From the NCBI GenBank assembly GCA_023412805.1, contig JAEZRM010000106.1:1-50892 (forward strand): DNA of 50,892 bases, written 5' to 3'. Below the pieces are notes generated by a model, which saw only the letters and a list, made by a program, of their open reading frames with translations, had not been told where the DNA came from and searched no databases. Shown one piece after another: positions 26,156 through 34,859 of the stretch. The position numbers and the translations under genes were made by a program. This DNA is from Pseudomonadota bacterium. GTDB lineage: Bacteria; Pseudomonadota; Alphaproteobacteria; Rhizobiales; Hyphomicrobiaceae. The number at the start of each line of letters is the position of its first letter. Positions within the stretch are counted from its first letter, which is position 1.

Positions 26156-27562
26156 CTATTTGTCGGCGTAAGGATTGGCGCCTTTGCGCAGGTTTATGCG
26201 GATCGGCGTACCCGGCATGTCGAAGGCGTCGCGCAGGCTGTTCGTCAGATAGCGCAGATAGGATTCCGGAATGCCGCCCGGCTGAGAGCAGAAAGCGACG
26301 AAGGTCGGCGGGCGCGCCGAGGGCTGCGTCATGAAGCGAATGCGGATGCGACGGCCCTTCGACTGCGGAGGTGAGTGCCGCGCGAGCGCCACCTGAAGCC
26401 AGCGGTTGATCTCGGACGTCGAGATGCGGCGCGACCACACGGCGTGCGCGTCTAGAATGGCCTTCATGAGCTTGTCGATGTTGCGGCCCGAAGCGGCGGA
26501 GATCGTCACCACGCTGACGCCCGCGGCTTCGGCGAATTTCTCCGCCGCGGTCTCCTTCAGATCCTTGAGCGTCGCTTGCTTGTCCTCGACCAGATCCCAC
26601 TTGTTGACCGCGATGACGAGTGCGCGCCCTTCCTCGAGGATCATGTTGCCGATGGTGAGATCCTGCTGCTCGAAAGGACGCTCGGCATCGATCAGCAGCA
26701 CGACCACCTCGGCAAAGCGGATCGCGCGCACGGCGTCGCTCGCGGCGAGCTTCTCGGCCAGTTCGTCGATGCGCGCCTTGCGGCGCAGGCCGGCGGTGTC
26801 GAACAATTTTATCGCGCGGCCCTGCCAGGTGATGTCACTCGAAATGGAATCGCGCGTCAGGCCCGGCTCGGGGCCCGTGATCATGCGTTCCTCGCCGAGG
26901 ATGGCATTCACGAGCGTCGATTTGCCTGCATTCGGTCGACCGACGATAGCGACGCGAATGGGTTTGCCGGGATCCTCCGCCTCGGGCTCGGCTTCCTCGG
27001 CAGCGGGCGTCTCAGGCTCGGGCTCCGGCTCCTCGCCGCGGCGGCGACGACGCGGCTTCACGATCGGCTTGAGGTCGAGCGCGGCGAGCAGTTCGCTTTC
27101 AAGCTCCGCGAGACCTTCACCGTGTTCGGCGGAAATGGCGACAGGCTCGCCGAGGCCGAGCCCGTAGGCTTCATAGAAACCGTCTGTGCCGGCCTTGCCC
27201 TCGCACTTGTTGGCGACCAGCACCACCGGCCGCCCCGAGGCGCGCACGATTTTGGCGAAGGCTTTATCCGTAGGCGTCACGCCAGCGCGGGCATCGAAGA
27301 CGAAGGCGACGGCGTCCGCGTCCTTGATGGCCGCCTCGGACTGCGCCCGCATGCGATCGGCGATGCTGCCGCGATCAGCCTCCTCGAGACCCGCCGTATC
27401 GACGACCTCGATAACGTGCCCGCCGATGTCCGCCTCGCCCTCGCGCCGATCGCGCGTCAGGCCCGGCATGTCCGAGACCAACGCCGTCCGTCGCCCTGTC
27501 AGGCGGTTGAACAGCGTCGACTTGCCGACGTTCGGCCGGCCGACGATGGCGATGGTGGGCAT
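26156..27562 (-). CDS. der: Ribosome biogenesis GTPase Der (EngA)
   Basis: A 468-residue tandem GTPase required for 50S subunit assembly. The first G domain has GRPNVGKSTLFNRLTG near residue 7, DMPGLTRDRREG and NKCEGKAG. The second has GRPNAGKSTLVNAILG near residue 208, DTAGLRRKARIDELAEKLAA and NKWDLVEDKQ. The C-terminal KH-like domain carries NRWLQVALARHSPPQSKGRR. The linker between the G domains (about residues 168-198) is unusually acidic and Pro-rich (EEPEPEPETPAAEEAEPEAE), longer than I expect for Der. The start at 27562 matches the family N-terminus (MPTIAIVGRPNVGKS). The 249 bases to rplS hold divergent promoters; nothing else was recognised. Confidence 0.97.
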   Translation of the reverse strand: MPTIAIVGRPNVGKSTLFNRLTGRRTALVSDMPGLTRDRREGEADIGGHVIEVVDTAGLEEADRGSIADRMRAQSEAAIKDADAVAFVFDARAGVTPTDKAFAKIVRASGRPVVLVANKCEGKAGTDGFYEAYGLGLGEPVAISAEHGEGLAELESELLAALDLKPIVKPRRRRRGEEPEPEPETPAAEEAEPEAEDPGKPIRVAIVGRPNAGKSTLVNAILGEERMITGPEPGLTRDSISSDITWQGRAIKLFDTAGLRRKARIDELAEKLAASDAVRAIRFAEVVVLLIDAERPFEQQDLTIGNMILEEGRALVIAVNKWDLVEDKQATLKDLKETAAEKFAEAAGVSVVTISAASGRNIDKLMKAILDAHAVWSRRISTSEINRWLQVALARHSPPQSKGRRIRIRFMTQPSARPPTFVAFCSQPGGIPESYLRYLTNSLRDAFDMPGTPIRINLRKGANPYADK

Positions 27563-27811
27563 TGAAGTGATCCTCGGGCGGCCCCGGCACGTGCGCGAGG
27601 GCTCATGCGGCCCGAGTTAGGGCCTCGTGGCGTTCCGCGCAAGGCAAAGCCGGGCTTTTTGCCGCAATCGGGGCATCGACAACGTCAAATGTTTGCTGTA
27701 TGACGCCCACCAATCTTTCCCCACAAAGTGGGTTGCATGAGCGCTGAGCATCCGGCGATCGGATGGCTTCAAGCTGCTCCTCTGCTGTGGCTGCCAGAAC
27801 GGAAAACAACA

Positions 27812-28471
27812 ATGAACATCATCGCAGAGCTCGAGAAAGAGCAGATCCGCGCCATTTCCGCCAAGCGCGCGGTGCCGGACTTCCAAGCCGGCGACACCGT
27901 CAAGGTCATGGTGAAGGTCATCGAGGGCACGACCCAGCGTCTGCAGGCCTATGAGGGCGTCGTGATCGCCCGCTCGGGCGAGGGCCTGAACGAGAACTTC
28001 ACGGTTCGGAAGATTTCCTACGGCGAGGGCGTCGAGCGCGTCTTCCCGGTCTATTCGCCGTTCATCGCCGAGATCACCGTGCTCCGCCGCGGCCGAGTCC
28101 GGCGCGCGAAGCTCTATTATCTGCGTGGCCTGCGTGGCCGTGCCGCCCGTATCGTCGAGCGCACCGACGCCCGCGCCAAGAAGCTCAATGCAGCGTGGAA
28201 AGGCTTCAAGAAGCAGAAGGGCGCCGCCGACGATCTCACGAAGATCAAGGGCATCACGCCCGAGCTCGCCTCTCGCCTCGCCCAGCTCAACCTCATCAAG
28301 TACGATCAGCTCGCCGACCTCTCCGACGAGGACAGCGGCAACATCGACGAGGCGCTGAAGCTCGAAGGCGCCATCGACAAGCAGGACTGGGTCGGCCAGG
28401 CCCGGGCGCTCATCGCCGAGGCATCGGCCGACGAAGCCCCCGCCGAGGGCGAAGGCGAAGCCAAGTCCTGA
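27812..28471 (+). CDS. rplS: 50S ribosomal protein L19 with C-terminal helix-hairpin-helix extension
   Basis: Residues 1-118 are a normal L19 (MNIIAELEKEQIRAISAKRA, then FTVRKISYGEGVERVFPVYS and YYLRGLRGRAARI). L19 sits at the 30S-50S interface. Most alphaproteobacterial L19 proteins end near residue 125-140; this one has 219 residues. After a basic linker, residues 140-203 read DDLTKIKGITPELASRLAQL, then YDQLADLSDEDSGNIDEALK and QDWVGQARALIAE. This is the helix-hairpin-helix type domain I know from the C-terminus of alphaproteobacterial L21 and some other proteins. A short acidic tail follows. The ATG at 27812 matches family starts; an upstream in-frame extension to 27728 is not conserved. 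trmD, the usual upstream neighbour, is 4.4 kb downstream. Confidence 0.95.
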   Translation: MNIIAELEKEQIRAISAKRAVPDFQAGDTVKVMVKVIEGTTQRLQAYEGVVIARSGEGLNENFTVRKISYGEGVERVFPVYSPFIAEITVLRRGRVRRAKLYYLRGLRGRAARIVERTDARAKKLNAAWKGFKKQKGAADDLTKIKGITPELASRLAQLNLIKYDQLADLSDEDSGNIDEALKLEGAIDKQDWVGQARALIAEASADEAPAEGEGEAKS

Positions 28472-28688
28472 GAACCGGCCCTGATCATGGTTACGATGTC
28501 GCGATTGACGCCTCGTGGAGCTTGGGCTAGAAAAGCCCACTTTCGCGACGCTGAAGCCGGTTCGGCCCCTGCCTTCGAGGCGGGCCGCGTCGGCATTTCG
28601 CGGTTTCGGCACCCGGCAGACAAATCCATCAACTCGGCGGGCTAACGCCCTGACCGAACACACGTTTCGAGAATTCTAGGAGAAGCAC

Positions 28689-29066
28689 GTGGCCCGTATC
28701 GCAGGCGTCAACATCCCGACCCAGAAGCGCGTCGAGATCGCGCTCCAGTACATCCATGGCATCGGCCCGAAGTTCGCCAAGGACATCTGTGAGCGCGTCG
28801 GCCTCCCCCTGGAGCGCCGCGTCAGCGAGCTGACGGACGCGGAAGTGCTTCAGATCCGCGAGGCGATCGACCGCGACTACATGGTCGAAGGCGACCTCCG
28901 GCGCGAAGTCGCGATGAACATCAAGCGTCTCATGGACCTCGGCTGCTATCGCGGCCTGCGCCATCGCCGCGGCCTGCCGGTCAACGGCCAGCGCACGCAC
29001 ACCAACGCCCGCACCCGCAAGGGCCCGGCCAAAGCGATCGCCGGCAAGAAGCAGGCGAAGAAGTAA
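28689..29066 (+). CDS. rpsM: 30S ribosomal protein S13
   Basis: A 125-residue S13, located in the head of the 30S subunit at the contact with the 50S. It begins with GTG at 28689 behind a strong AGGAG (MARIAGVNIPTQKRVEIALQ), and the end is the typical basic tail (TNARTRKGPAKAIAGKKQAKK region). It heads the usual rpsM-rpsK-rpoA-rplQ order. The gene upstream is rplS rather than secY-adk, with a 217-base gap that has no recognisable gene and probably a promoter. Confidence 0.98.
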   Translation: MARIAGVNIPTQKRVEIALQYIHGIGPKFAKDICERVGLPLERRVSELTDAEVLQIREAIDRDYMVEGDLRREVAMNIKRLMDLGCYRGLRHRRGLPVNGQRTHTNARTRKGPAKAIAGKKQAKK

Positions 29067-29156
29067 TCAGCGGCAGAATACTGGGCCGCTTCCTGCGGTC
29101 CGATCACTACCCAACACGCCCACGCCACGGAGCGGGGCATCGGAGAGCAGAGCTAC

Positions 29157-29552
29157 ATGGCCAAAGAGCAGCAGCGGGGTAAGGTCCGGCGCCGCGAGAA
29201 GAAGAACATCGCGTCCGGCGTCGCGCACGTGAACGCGAGCTTCAACAACACCATGATCACCATCACCGACGCGCAGGGCAACACCATCGCGTGGTCCTCG
29301 TCGGGCATGATGGGCTTCAAGGGCTCGCGCAAGTCGACGCCCTATGCCGCTCAGATGGCAGCCGAGGATGCCGGCAAGAAGGCCGTCGAGCATGGGATGA
29401 AGCATCTCGACGTCGAGGTTTCGGGCCCGGGTTCGGGTCGCGAGTCGGCACTGCGCGCGCTGCAGGCGGTGGGTTTCCAGATCACGTCGATCCGCGACGT
29501 GACGCCGATCCCGCACAACGGCTGCCGGCCCCGCAAGCGCCGCCGCGTCTAA
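29157..29552 (+). CDS. rpsK: 30S ribosomal protein S11
   Basis: A 131-residue S11, part of the 30S platform near the mRNA exit path. It carries the conserved ASFNNTMITITDAQGNTIAW, then GMKHLDVEVSGPGSGRESAL and DVTPIPHNGCRPRKRRRV end. It starts at ATG 29157, 90 bases after rpsM, and is followed by rpoA after 130 bases. Confidence 0.98.
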   Translation: MAKEQQRGKVRRREKKNIASGVAHVNASFNNTMITITDAQGNTIAWSSSGMMGFKGSRKSTPYAAQMAAEDAGKKAVEHGMKHLDVEVSGPGSGRESALRALQAVGFQITSIRDVTPIPHNGCRPRKRRRV

Positions 29553-29682
29553 GTCGACGCACTGACCGAGGCTCTCCGCGGCGTCCGGCGCGTTCAAAAA
29601 CGCAGGCCGGACGTTGGCGTGATGAGCCTCTGATGAATTCACCGCACCGCGCCGAGGCGCGGCCAGACACGAGGATCGTCCC

Positions 29683-30708
29683 GTGACCAACGTGTTGCAG
29701 AAGAACTGGCAGGACCTCATCAAGCCCGGCAAGCTCGGTATCGAGACCGGCCGCGACAGTGCCCGCATGGCGACCATCGTCGCCGAGCCGCTGGAGCGCG
29801 GCTTCGGTATGACGCTCGGCAATTCGCTGCGCCGCGTGCTGCTCTCGTCGCTGCAGGGTGCCGCCATCACGAGCGTGCACATCGACGGCGTGCTCCACGA
29901 GTTCTCGTCGATCCCGGGCGTCCGCGAGGACGTGACGGACATCGTGATGAACATCAAGGAGATCGCGCTGCGCGTCCATTCCGAGGGCGTGAAGCGCATG
30001 GTCCTCAAGAAGGAAGGCCCCGGCCCGGCCACGGCCGGCGACATCGAGGCTTCCTCGGACGTCGAGATCCTCAATCCGGATCACGTCATCTGCACGCTCG
30101 ATCAGGGCGCATCGATCCGCATGGAGTTCACGGCGACGACCGGCAAGGGCTACGTCCAGGCCGAGCGCAATCGCCCCGAGGATGCACCGATCGGCCTCAT
30201 CCCGGTCGACAGCCTCTACTCGCCGGTGAAGAAGGTCTCCTATCGCGTCGAGAACACGCGCGAAGGCCAGATCCTCGACTATGACAAGCTCACCATGTCG
30301 GTCGAGACCGATGGTTCGGTGAAGGCCGAGGATGCCGTCGCGCTCGCAGCCCGCATCCTGCAGGACCAGCTTACGGTCTTCATCAACTTCGAGGAGCCGC
30401 GCAAGGCCGTCGAGGAGCGCGCGCATCCGGAGCTGTCGTTCAACGCGGCGCTGCTCAAGAAGGTCGACGAGCTCGAGCTGTCGGTCCGTTCGGCGAACTG
30501 CCTGAAGAACGACAATATCGTCTACATCGGCGACCTTATTCAGAAGACCGAAGCGGAGATGCTGCGCACGCCGAACTTCGGCCGCAAGTCGCTCAACGAG
30601 ATCAAGGAAGTGCTGGCCGCGATGGGCCTCCACCTCGGCATGGAAGTGCCGAACTGGCCGCCGGACAACATCGAAGACCTCGCCAAGCGCTTCGAGGACC
30701 AGTACTGA
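29683..30708 (+). CDS. rpoA: DNA-directed RNA polymerase subunit alpha
   Basis: A 341-residue alpha subunit. The N-terminal assembly domain has GRDSARMATIVAEPLERGFG and TLGNSLRRVLLSSLQGAAI, then VHIDGVLHEFSSIPGVREDV. The C-terminal domain that binds UP-element DNA and activators has ELSVRSANCLKNDNIVYIGD and GRKSLNEIKEVLAAMGLHLG. It uses GTG at 29683 with GAGGA upstream. It is followed by a 191-base gap containing two inverted copies of hairpin repeat R1 before rplQ. Confidence 0.98.
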   Translation: MTNVLQKNWQDLIKPGKLGIETGRDSARMATIVAEPLERGFGMTLGNSLRRVLLSSLQGAAITSVHIDGVLHEFSSIPGVREDVTDIVMNIKEIALRVHSEGVKRMVLKKEGPGPATAGDIEASSDVEILNPDHVICTLDQGASIRMEFTATTGKGYVQAERNRPEDAPIGLIPVDSLYSPVKKVSYRVENTREGQILDYDKLTMSVETDGSVKAEDAVALAARILQDQLTVFINFEEPRKAVEERAHPELSFNAALLKKVDELELSVRSANCLKNDNIVYIGDLIQKTEAEMLRTPNFGRKSLNEIKEVLAAMGLHLGMEVPNWPPDNIEDLAKRFEDQY

Positions 30709-30720
30709 GAGCATGGTATT

Positions 30721-30838
30721 CCCTCTCCCCGCTCTTGCGGGGAGAGGGTTAGGGTGCGGGGCGGCAGCACACGCCCACGTCGGCGAATGACGCCGCCCCT
30801 CATCCCGGCCTTCTCCCCGTAAGGACGGGGAGAAGGGG
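30721..30838. repeat. R1 hairpin repeat, two copies in opposite orientation between rpoA and rplQ
   Basis: Copy A: CCCTCTCCCCGC (30721-30732), loop TCTT, GCGGGGAGAGGG (30737-30748), then TTAGGGTGCGGGGCGGC. Copy B is inverted: GACGCCGCCCCTCATCC (30789-30805), then CCTTCTCCCCGT (30809-30820), loop AAGG, ACGGGGAGAAGG (30825-30836). Both stems are 12 bp and perfect. A third copy lies at 43060-43108. The layout resembles BIME/RIME-type intergenic mosaics. In an rpoA-rplQ transcript it would form two stable hairpins. Confidence 0.85.
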
Positions 30839-30899
30839 AAGGCAGACCAAGGGAGAGGCCGAAGAACCTCCCCGCCAACAACTGTAAGGAGAAGACCAC

Positions 30900-31337
30900 A
30901 TGCGACACGGAAAGGCTGGGCGCCGCTTCAGCCGCGACAGCGGCCACCGCCAGGCGATGTTCTCGAACATGGCCGCCTCGCTCATCAAGCACGAGCAGAT
31001 CGTCACGACGCTGCCGAAGGCCAAGGATCTGCGGCGCATCGTCGAGAAGTACATCACGCTCGCCAAGAAGGGTGATCTCAACTCGCGCCGCCTCGCCGCT
31101 GCACGGCTCCGCGACGACGACATGGTCAAGAAGCTCTTCGACGTGCTGGCCCCGCGCTACAAGGACCGCGCCGGCGGCTACACGCGCGTGCTCAAGGCCG
31201 GCTTCCGCTATGGCGACAGCGCGCCGCGCGCCGTCATCGAGTTCGTCGATCGTGACGAGAGCGTGAAGGGTCGCGAGGACCGCGAGCGCCACGCCGCCGA
31301 GCTGGCCGCGCAGGAAAGCGCCGGCGGTCCGGGCTGA
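30900..31337 (+). CDS. rplQ: 50S ribosomal protein L17
   Basis: A 145-residue L17, a 50S protein near the tunnel exit. The family core is present: MRHGKAGRRFSRDSGHRQAM, then FSNMAASLIKHEQIVTTLPK and KEYITLAKKGD-type helix (IVEKYITLAKKGDLNSRRLA). It ends with an acidic/Ala tail. AAGGAGA precedes the ATG at 30900. It ends the ribosomal cluster and is followed by a strong intrinsic terminator. Confidence 0.97.
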   Translation: MRHGKAGRRFSRDSGHRQAMFSNMAASLIKHEQIVTTLPKAKDLRRIVEKYITLAKKGDLNSRRLAAARLRDDDMVKKLFDVLAPRYKDRAGGYTRVLKAGFRYGDSAPRAVIEFVDRDESVKGREDRERHAAELAAQESAGGPG

Positions 31338-31366
31338 CTTCAGTCTCGATCCCGCATCCAGATTCG

Positions 31367-31396
31367 AAAAGGGCGCTCCTTGGAGCGCCCTTTTTT
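31367..31396 (+). terminator. Rho-independent terminator after rplQ
   Basis: AAAAGGGCGCTCC (31367-31379), loop TT, GGAGCGCCCTTTTTT (31382-31396). A 9-bp GC-rich stem extended by A-T pairs, then a run of T. It is the clearest intrinsic terminator in the window. Confidence 0.93.
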
Positions 31397-31548
31397 ATGG
31401 CTCAGGTACTGAAAATAGCGATCGCAATGATCTGAATTGCTTCGGTGTTTACACGCCCCTGGCGTGCAGACGAATGTCCCAAATCCAAGACCCGTGAGCA
31501 TAAAATATCGCCCCGCGGAATATGGCTAGCACGCTCGCCATAGGCACG

Positions 31549-31568
31549 CCTGACCCAAACGGGTCAGG
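31549..31568 (-). terminator. Hairpin after the LuxR-type gene
   Basis: CCTGACCC (31549-31556), loop AAAC, GGGTCAGG (31561-31568), starting 4 bases beyond the stop of the minus-strand regulator gene. No T-run follows on the minus strand, so it is a stability hairpin or weak terminator. Confidence 0.5.
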
Positions 31569-31572
31569 GGAA

Positions 31573-32685
31573 TCAAGATTTGCCCGGGATGGGCAGAAGG
31601 TGCGCCAAAAGTGCCACCAGCTCCGACTGCCGGGCCGTACCGGTCTTGAAGAAAACGGCCTTCAGGTGGTTTCTGGCCGTCTCTTTGCTGATGCCGCAAG
31701 CGGTGGCGGCGGCCTCCAACGTCATTCCCTCGGCAAGCCGAGCCGCGATCCTGGCTTGGCCAGCCGTCAGCTTGAACAGCACGCTCAGCTGCTCCACAGG
31801 CGCCCGGGATACGGCCGGATCCACGAACAGCGCAATGGCACTGACGCGCGAAGCGGGGTGCCCCCTCCAGTCCTCGGGCGGCGCGATCACATAACACAAA
31901 CTCGGCAGCACCCCATCGTGCGGAGATGCGTGGAGAATGACGGGGCTGCTCGTCGGCGCGCCATCGCGCTTCAACATGGACGCGATGCGTCGCTCGAGCT
32001 GGGCTGCGGCCTGCCGATCTCTCAGCGACAATCGCCCGCCTGTAACCGAGAAATGCCGCGGCATCATCGCCTCGGCGATGGCGTTCATGCGCATGACGCG
32101 GCCCGTCGGCGCAATGGCGACTGCCCCGACCTGCAGCAGCTCCATGCCGTCGAAGAAGCCGGCAAATCGCGCGACCTCCAATTGCTGTGCCACCTCGACG
32201 GAACCGCAGAGCAACGTACGCACCTGAAGGAGCGCGGCTTGTTCCGGGACCGAAAACGGACCCTGGGCGCGTGATCGCTGGAACGACACGACGCAATGTC
32301 CGCCGCTCGTCGGCAGATCCACGACAGCCGACCAGAGCAGATCGTGGGGCGCCAGGAAGTCGTTGTAATAGTCCGATCCTCGTATCTCGGCCTCGTCCGT
32401 AAAATCGAGGTCGACGGCGATGCCCGTGCGCCTGACTTGCGACAGCCCACGAAATCTGACATCGCGAGCCTGCCATTCCTCACGCGCGTAGCGATCGGAT
32501 ATCTCGGCAACGCCGGGGCTGGATACGAGCAGATGACGGCCGCTGGTCGAGAGCAGTACGGCGCCTCTAGCGCCGAGCAGGTCTGAAATGGACTGGAGCC
32601 CATCCTCCCACGTCGATCGCCCGGCGACTGCGGCATTGAGCACGGACTGAAGTGCCAGATAGTCCAGTTGCACAGCTGAAAACAT
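31573..32685 (-). CDS. LuxR-type helix-turn-helix transcriptional regulator
   Basis: A 370-residue regulator. The C-terminal ~60 residues are a LuxR/GerE helix-turn-helix (FKLTAGQARIAARLAEGMTL, then ACGISKETARNHLKAVFFKT). The N-terminal ~200 residues look like a PAS/GAF-like sensory region (GLQSISDLLGARGAVLLSTS, then YNDFLAPHDLLWSAVVDLP), with a second possible PAS near 180-240 (LLQVGAVAIAPTGRVMRMNA). No receiver or response-regulator Asp site is apparent. The ligand and target are unknown. The start at 32685 has a weak ribosome site. It is divergent from trmD across 162 bases. Confidence 0.82.
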   Translation of the reverse strand: MFSAVQLDYLALQSVLNAAVAGRSTWEDGLQSISDLLGARGAVLLSTSGRHLLVSSPGVAEISDRYAREEWQARDVRFRGLSQVRRTGIAVDLDFTDEAEIRGSDYYNDFLAPHDLLWSAVVDLPTSGGHCVVSFQRSRAQGPFSVPEQAALLQVRTLLCGSVEVAQQLEVARFAGFFDGMELLQVGAVAIAPTGRVMRMNAIAEAMMPRHFSVTGGRLSLRDRQAAAQLERRIASMLKRDGAPTSSPVILHASPHDGVLPSLCYVIAPPEDWRGHPASRVSAIALFVDPAVSRAPVEQLSVLFKLTAGQARIAARLAEGMTLEAAATACGISKETARNHLKAVFFKTGTARQSELVALLAHLLPIPGKS

Positions 32686-32847
32686 CTTACTGAAAGCGAG
32701 ATTTAAGCCGTCACATTAGGTGAGTAGTGCTTTTCCTGGCAAGCTGCCCACTTTCCCCACTGACAACGTCCTGACACCGACACGGCGCGACGATCCAAGC
32801 CGCGGATTATGTTACCATTCCAAAGTACGCACTGATCCGGGTTGCAG

Positions 32848-33576
32848 ATGAACGCCGATACCGCCTCCGATATCGCTCCGTGGCACGCGCGCGTGCTGAC
32901 GATCTTCCCGGACATGTTTCCGGGACCGCTCGGCGTGTCGCTCGTCGGTACGGCGCTCGAGAACGGCCTCTGGCAGCTCGACTGCGTGGATATTCGCGAT
33001 TTCGGCCTGACCAAGCACCGCACGATCGACGACACGCCGGCCGGTGGCGGCGCGGGCATGGTCATGCGGGCGGATGTGCTGGGCGCGGCCATCGATCATG
33101 CGCATGAGGATATGCCGGACGTGCCGCTCATCTACCTGAGCCCGCGCGGGCGTCCGCTGACACAGGCACGCGTCCGCGAGCTGGCTGCAGGTCCGGGCGC
33201 AATCCTGCTCGCGGGGCGTTTCGAGGGGGTGGACGAGCGCGTGATCGAGGCGCGCGGGCTCGAGGAAATTTCGATCGGCGACTACGTGCTCTCGGGCGGG
33301 GAGCTGGCGGCGATGGTGTTGATCGACGCGTGCGTGCGACTGCTGCCCGGCGTGCTCGGCGCCGAGGCCTCGCTGAGCGAGGAAAGTTTCGAGAGCGGCC
33401 TGCTCGAATATCCCCAGTTCACGCGCCCGCGCGACTGGGAAGGCCGCGCCATTCCCAACATCCTGCTCTCCGGTGATCATAAGCGCATTGCCGCATGGCG
33501 ACGCGCCGAGGCCGAGCGCCTGACTCGCGAGCGCCGGCCCGATCTGATCACAGGAAGCCCGAAGGCCAAGACTTAA
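32848..33576 (+). CDS. trmD: tRNA (guanosine(37)-N1)-methyltransferase
   Basis: A 242-residue SPOUT methyltransferase that makes m1G37 in tRNA and prevents frameshifting. The trefoil-knot region is complete: YLSPRGRPLTQARVRELA, then LLAGRFEGVDERVIEARGLE and ISIGDYVLSGGELAAMVLID. The C-terminal tRNA-binding part has YPQFTRPRDWEGRAIPNILL and SGDHKRIAAWRR. I chose the ATG at 32848. In most bacteria trmD stands between rimM and rplS; here rimM is absent, rplS lies at 27.8 kb and nnrU follows after 11 bases. Confidence 0.96.
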   Translation: MNADTASDIAPWHARVLTIFPDMFPGPLGVSLVGTALENGLWQLDCVDIRDFGLTKHRTIDDTPAGGGAGMVMRADVLGAAIDHAHEDMPDVPLIYLSPRGRPLTQARVRELAAGPGAILLAGRFEGVDERVIEARGLEEISIGDYVLSGGELAAMVLIDACVRLLPGVLGAEASLSEESFESGLLEYPQFTRPRDWEGRAIPNILLSGDHKRIAAWRRAEAERLTRERRPDLITGSPKAKT

Positions 33577-33587
33577 GGAGCACGCAC

Positions 33588-34157
33588 ATGATCCCGCTCG
33601 TTCTCGGCCTCGCGGTCTTCATCGGCATCCATCTTGTGCCGACATGTCCCAGTACACGCGGCAATCTCACGGCGCGCTTCGGCGAGGGGGCCTACAAGGG
33701 TCTGTTCACGCTCGTCGCGTTCGTCGGTCTGGCGCTGATCATCTACGGCTTCGGGCAGGCAAGATACGCGGCGAGCGGAAATCCCCTGCTCTGGGATCCG
33801 CCGCGCTGGACGCGTCATGTGACCATGACACTGATGCTGCCGGTGTTCGTGTTGCTGGCAGCGGCGTACCTGCCGGGCCGCATCAGCGCGGCCGTGAAGC
33901 ATCCCATGTTGCTGTCGGTAAAGCTCTGGGCCTTTGCGCATCTGCTCGTATCGGCGCGGCTCGCAAATTTCATACTGTTCGGCGCGCTGCTCGCCTGGGC
34001 GGTCTACGATCGCATTTCCGCGAAGCGGCGCGCGCTGCCGATCAAGAGCGGCCCGGTGCGCAACGACATCATCGCCATCGTGATCGGCCTGCTCGCCTAT
34101 GCCTTCATGCTGACGCGCGGGCACACATTGCTCATCGGCGTGCCGATCATCTCCTGA
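33588..34157 (+). CDS. nnrU: NnrU family membrane protein
   Basis: A 189-residue integral membrane protein with about five to six hydrophobic helices, matching the NnrU family. It begins MIPLVLGLAVFIGIHLVPT and has the conserved ANFILFGALLAWAVYDRI segment. NnrU was named from nitric-oxide/nitrite reduction loci and is thought to be a membrane redox helper, possibly related to heme or methyl-sterol metabolism; its activity is not settled. AAGGAG stands eight bases before the ATG at 33588 and trmD ends 11 bases upstream, so the two are probably co-transcribed. No denitrification genes are near. Confidence 0.85.
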   Translation: MIPLVLGLAVFIGIHLVPTCPSTRGNLTARFGEGAYKGLFTLVAFVGLALIIYGFGQARYAASGNPLLWDPPRWTRHVTMTLMLPVFVLLAAAYLPGRISAAVKHPMLLSVKLWAFAHLLVSARLANFILFGALLAWAVYDRISAKRRALPIKSGPVRNDIIAIVIGLLAYAFMLTRGHTLLIGVPIIS

Positions 34158-34169
34158 GGTTCATTCACG

Positions 34170-34859
34170 GTGTCGCTCGACCTTATTGCCTTCATCACCT
34201 TCGTGGTTCTGATCGGCGGCTATCACATCATTACGGGCTACCGGCCGCTCGTGGATCGCAGCATCGTCGGTGCGGTGCAGGCGCAGCGCGTCGCCTGGAT
34301 GCAGAACATGGCGGCGCGCGACGTCAGGATCGTCGATGCGCAGCTGCTGGCCGCACTCTCGCAGGGTAATGCATTCTTTGCCTCGACATCGGCGATCGGC
34401 ATTGGCGGCTTAGCAGCGATGATCGGATCGGGCGATCAGGTGCAGAAGCTGTTCGAGCGCCTGCCCTATGCGGCACAATCGACGCCGGTCGTGTGGGAGA
34501 TGAAGCTGATCCTTCTGATTACGATCTTCATCTACGCATTCTTCAAGTTCGCGTGGGCCTTTCGCCTCGCGCACTACACCGCGATCATGATCGGTGCGAC
34601 GCCGATCGCGAACGGCAGCAATCAAGCTGAGTGTGACGAGCACGCGCTCAGAACCGCGCGCCTGATCGGCATAGCGGGCGAGCATTCAAACAGCGGGCTT
34701 CGCGCATTTTACGCGGCGATCGCTGCGCTCGCGTGGTTCTATCACCCCATTGCCTTCATGATTGCGAGCGTCTGGGTGCTCACCATCTTGATCCGGCGGG
34801 ATTTCCTCTCGCGCTCGCGGCGCCTGCTGTTCGGCCTCGACGCAAACAGGGCCGGGTGA
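34170..34859 (+). CDS. DUF599 family membrane protein
   Basis: A 229-residue protein with about four membrane helices (LIAFITFVVLIGGYHIITGY, WEMKLILLITIFIYAFFKF, and AFYAAIAALAWFYHPIAFMI), matching DUF599, a family of unknown function. It starts with GTG at 34170 behind GAGGT, 12 bases after nnrU, and so completes a trmD-nnrU-DUF599 unit. The stop codon (34857-34859) lies inside the stem of a terminator shared with the convergent gene. Confidence 0.8.
   Translation: MSLDLIAFITFVVLIGGYHIITGYRPLVDRSIVGAVQAQRVAWMQNMAARDVRIVDAQLLAALSQGNAFFASTSAIGIGGLAAMIGSGDQVQKLFERLPYAAQSTPVVWEMKLILLITIFIYAFFKFAWAFRLAHYTAIMIGATPIANGSNQAECDEHALRTARLIGIAGEHSNSGLRAFYAAIAALAWFYHPIAFMIASVWVLTILIRRDFLSRSRRLLFGLDANRAG

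Noticed and set aside
27563..27811. Structured RNA or leader in the der-rplS gap
   Set aside because: Only a weak stem (GGCAAAGC / GCTTTTTGCC) is visible; no known leader motif.
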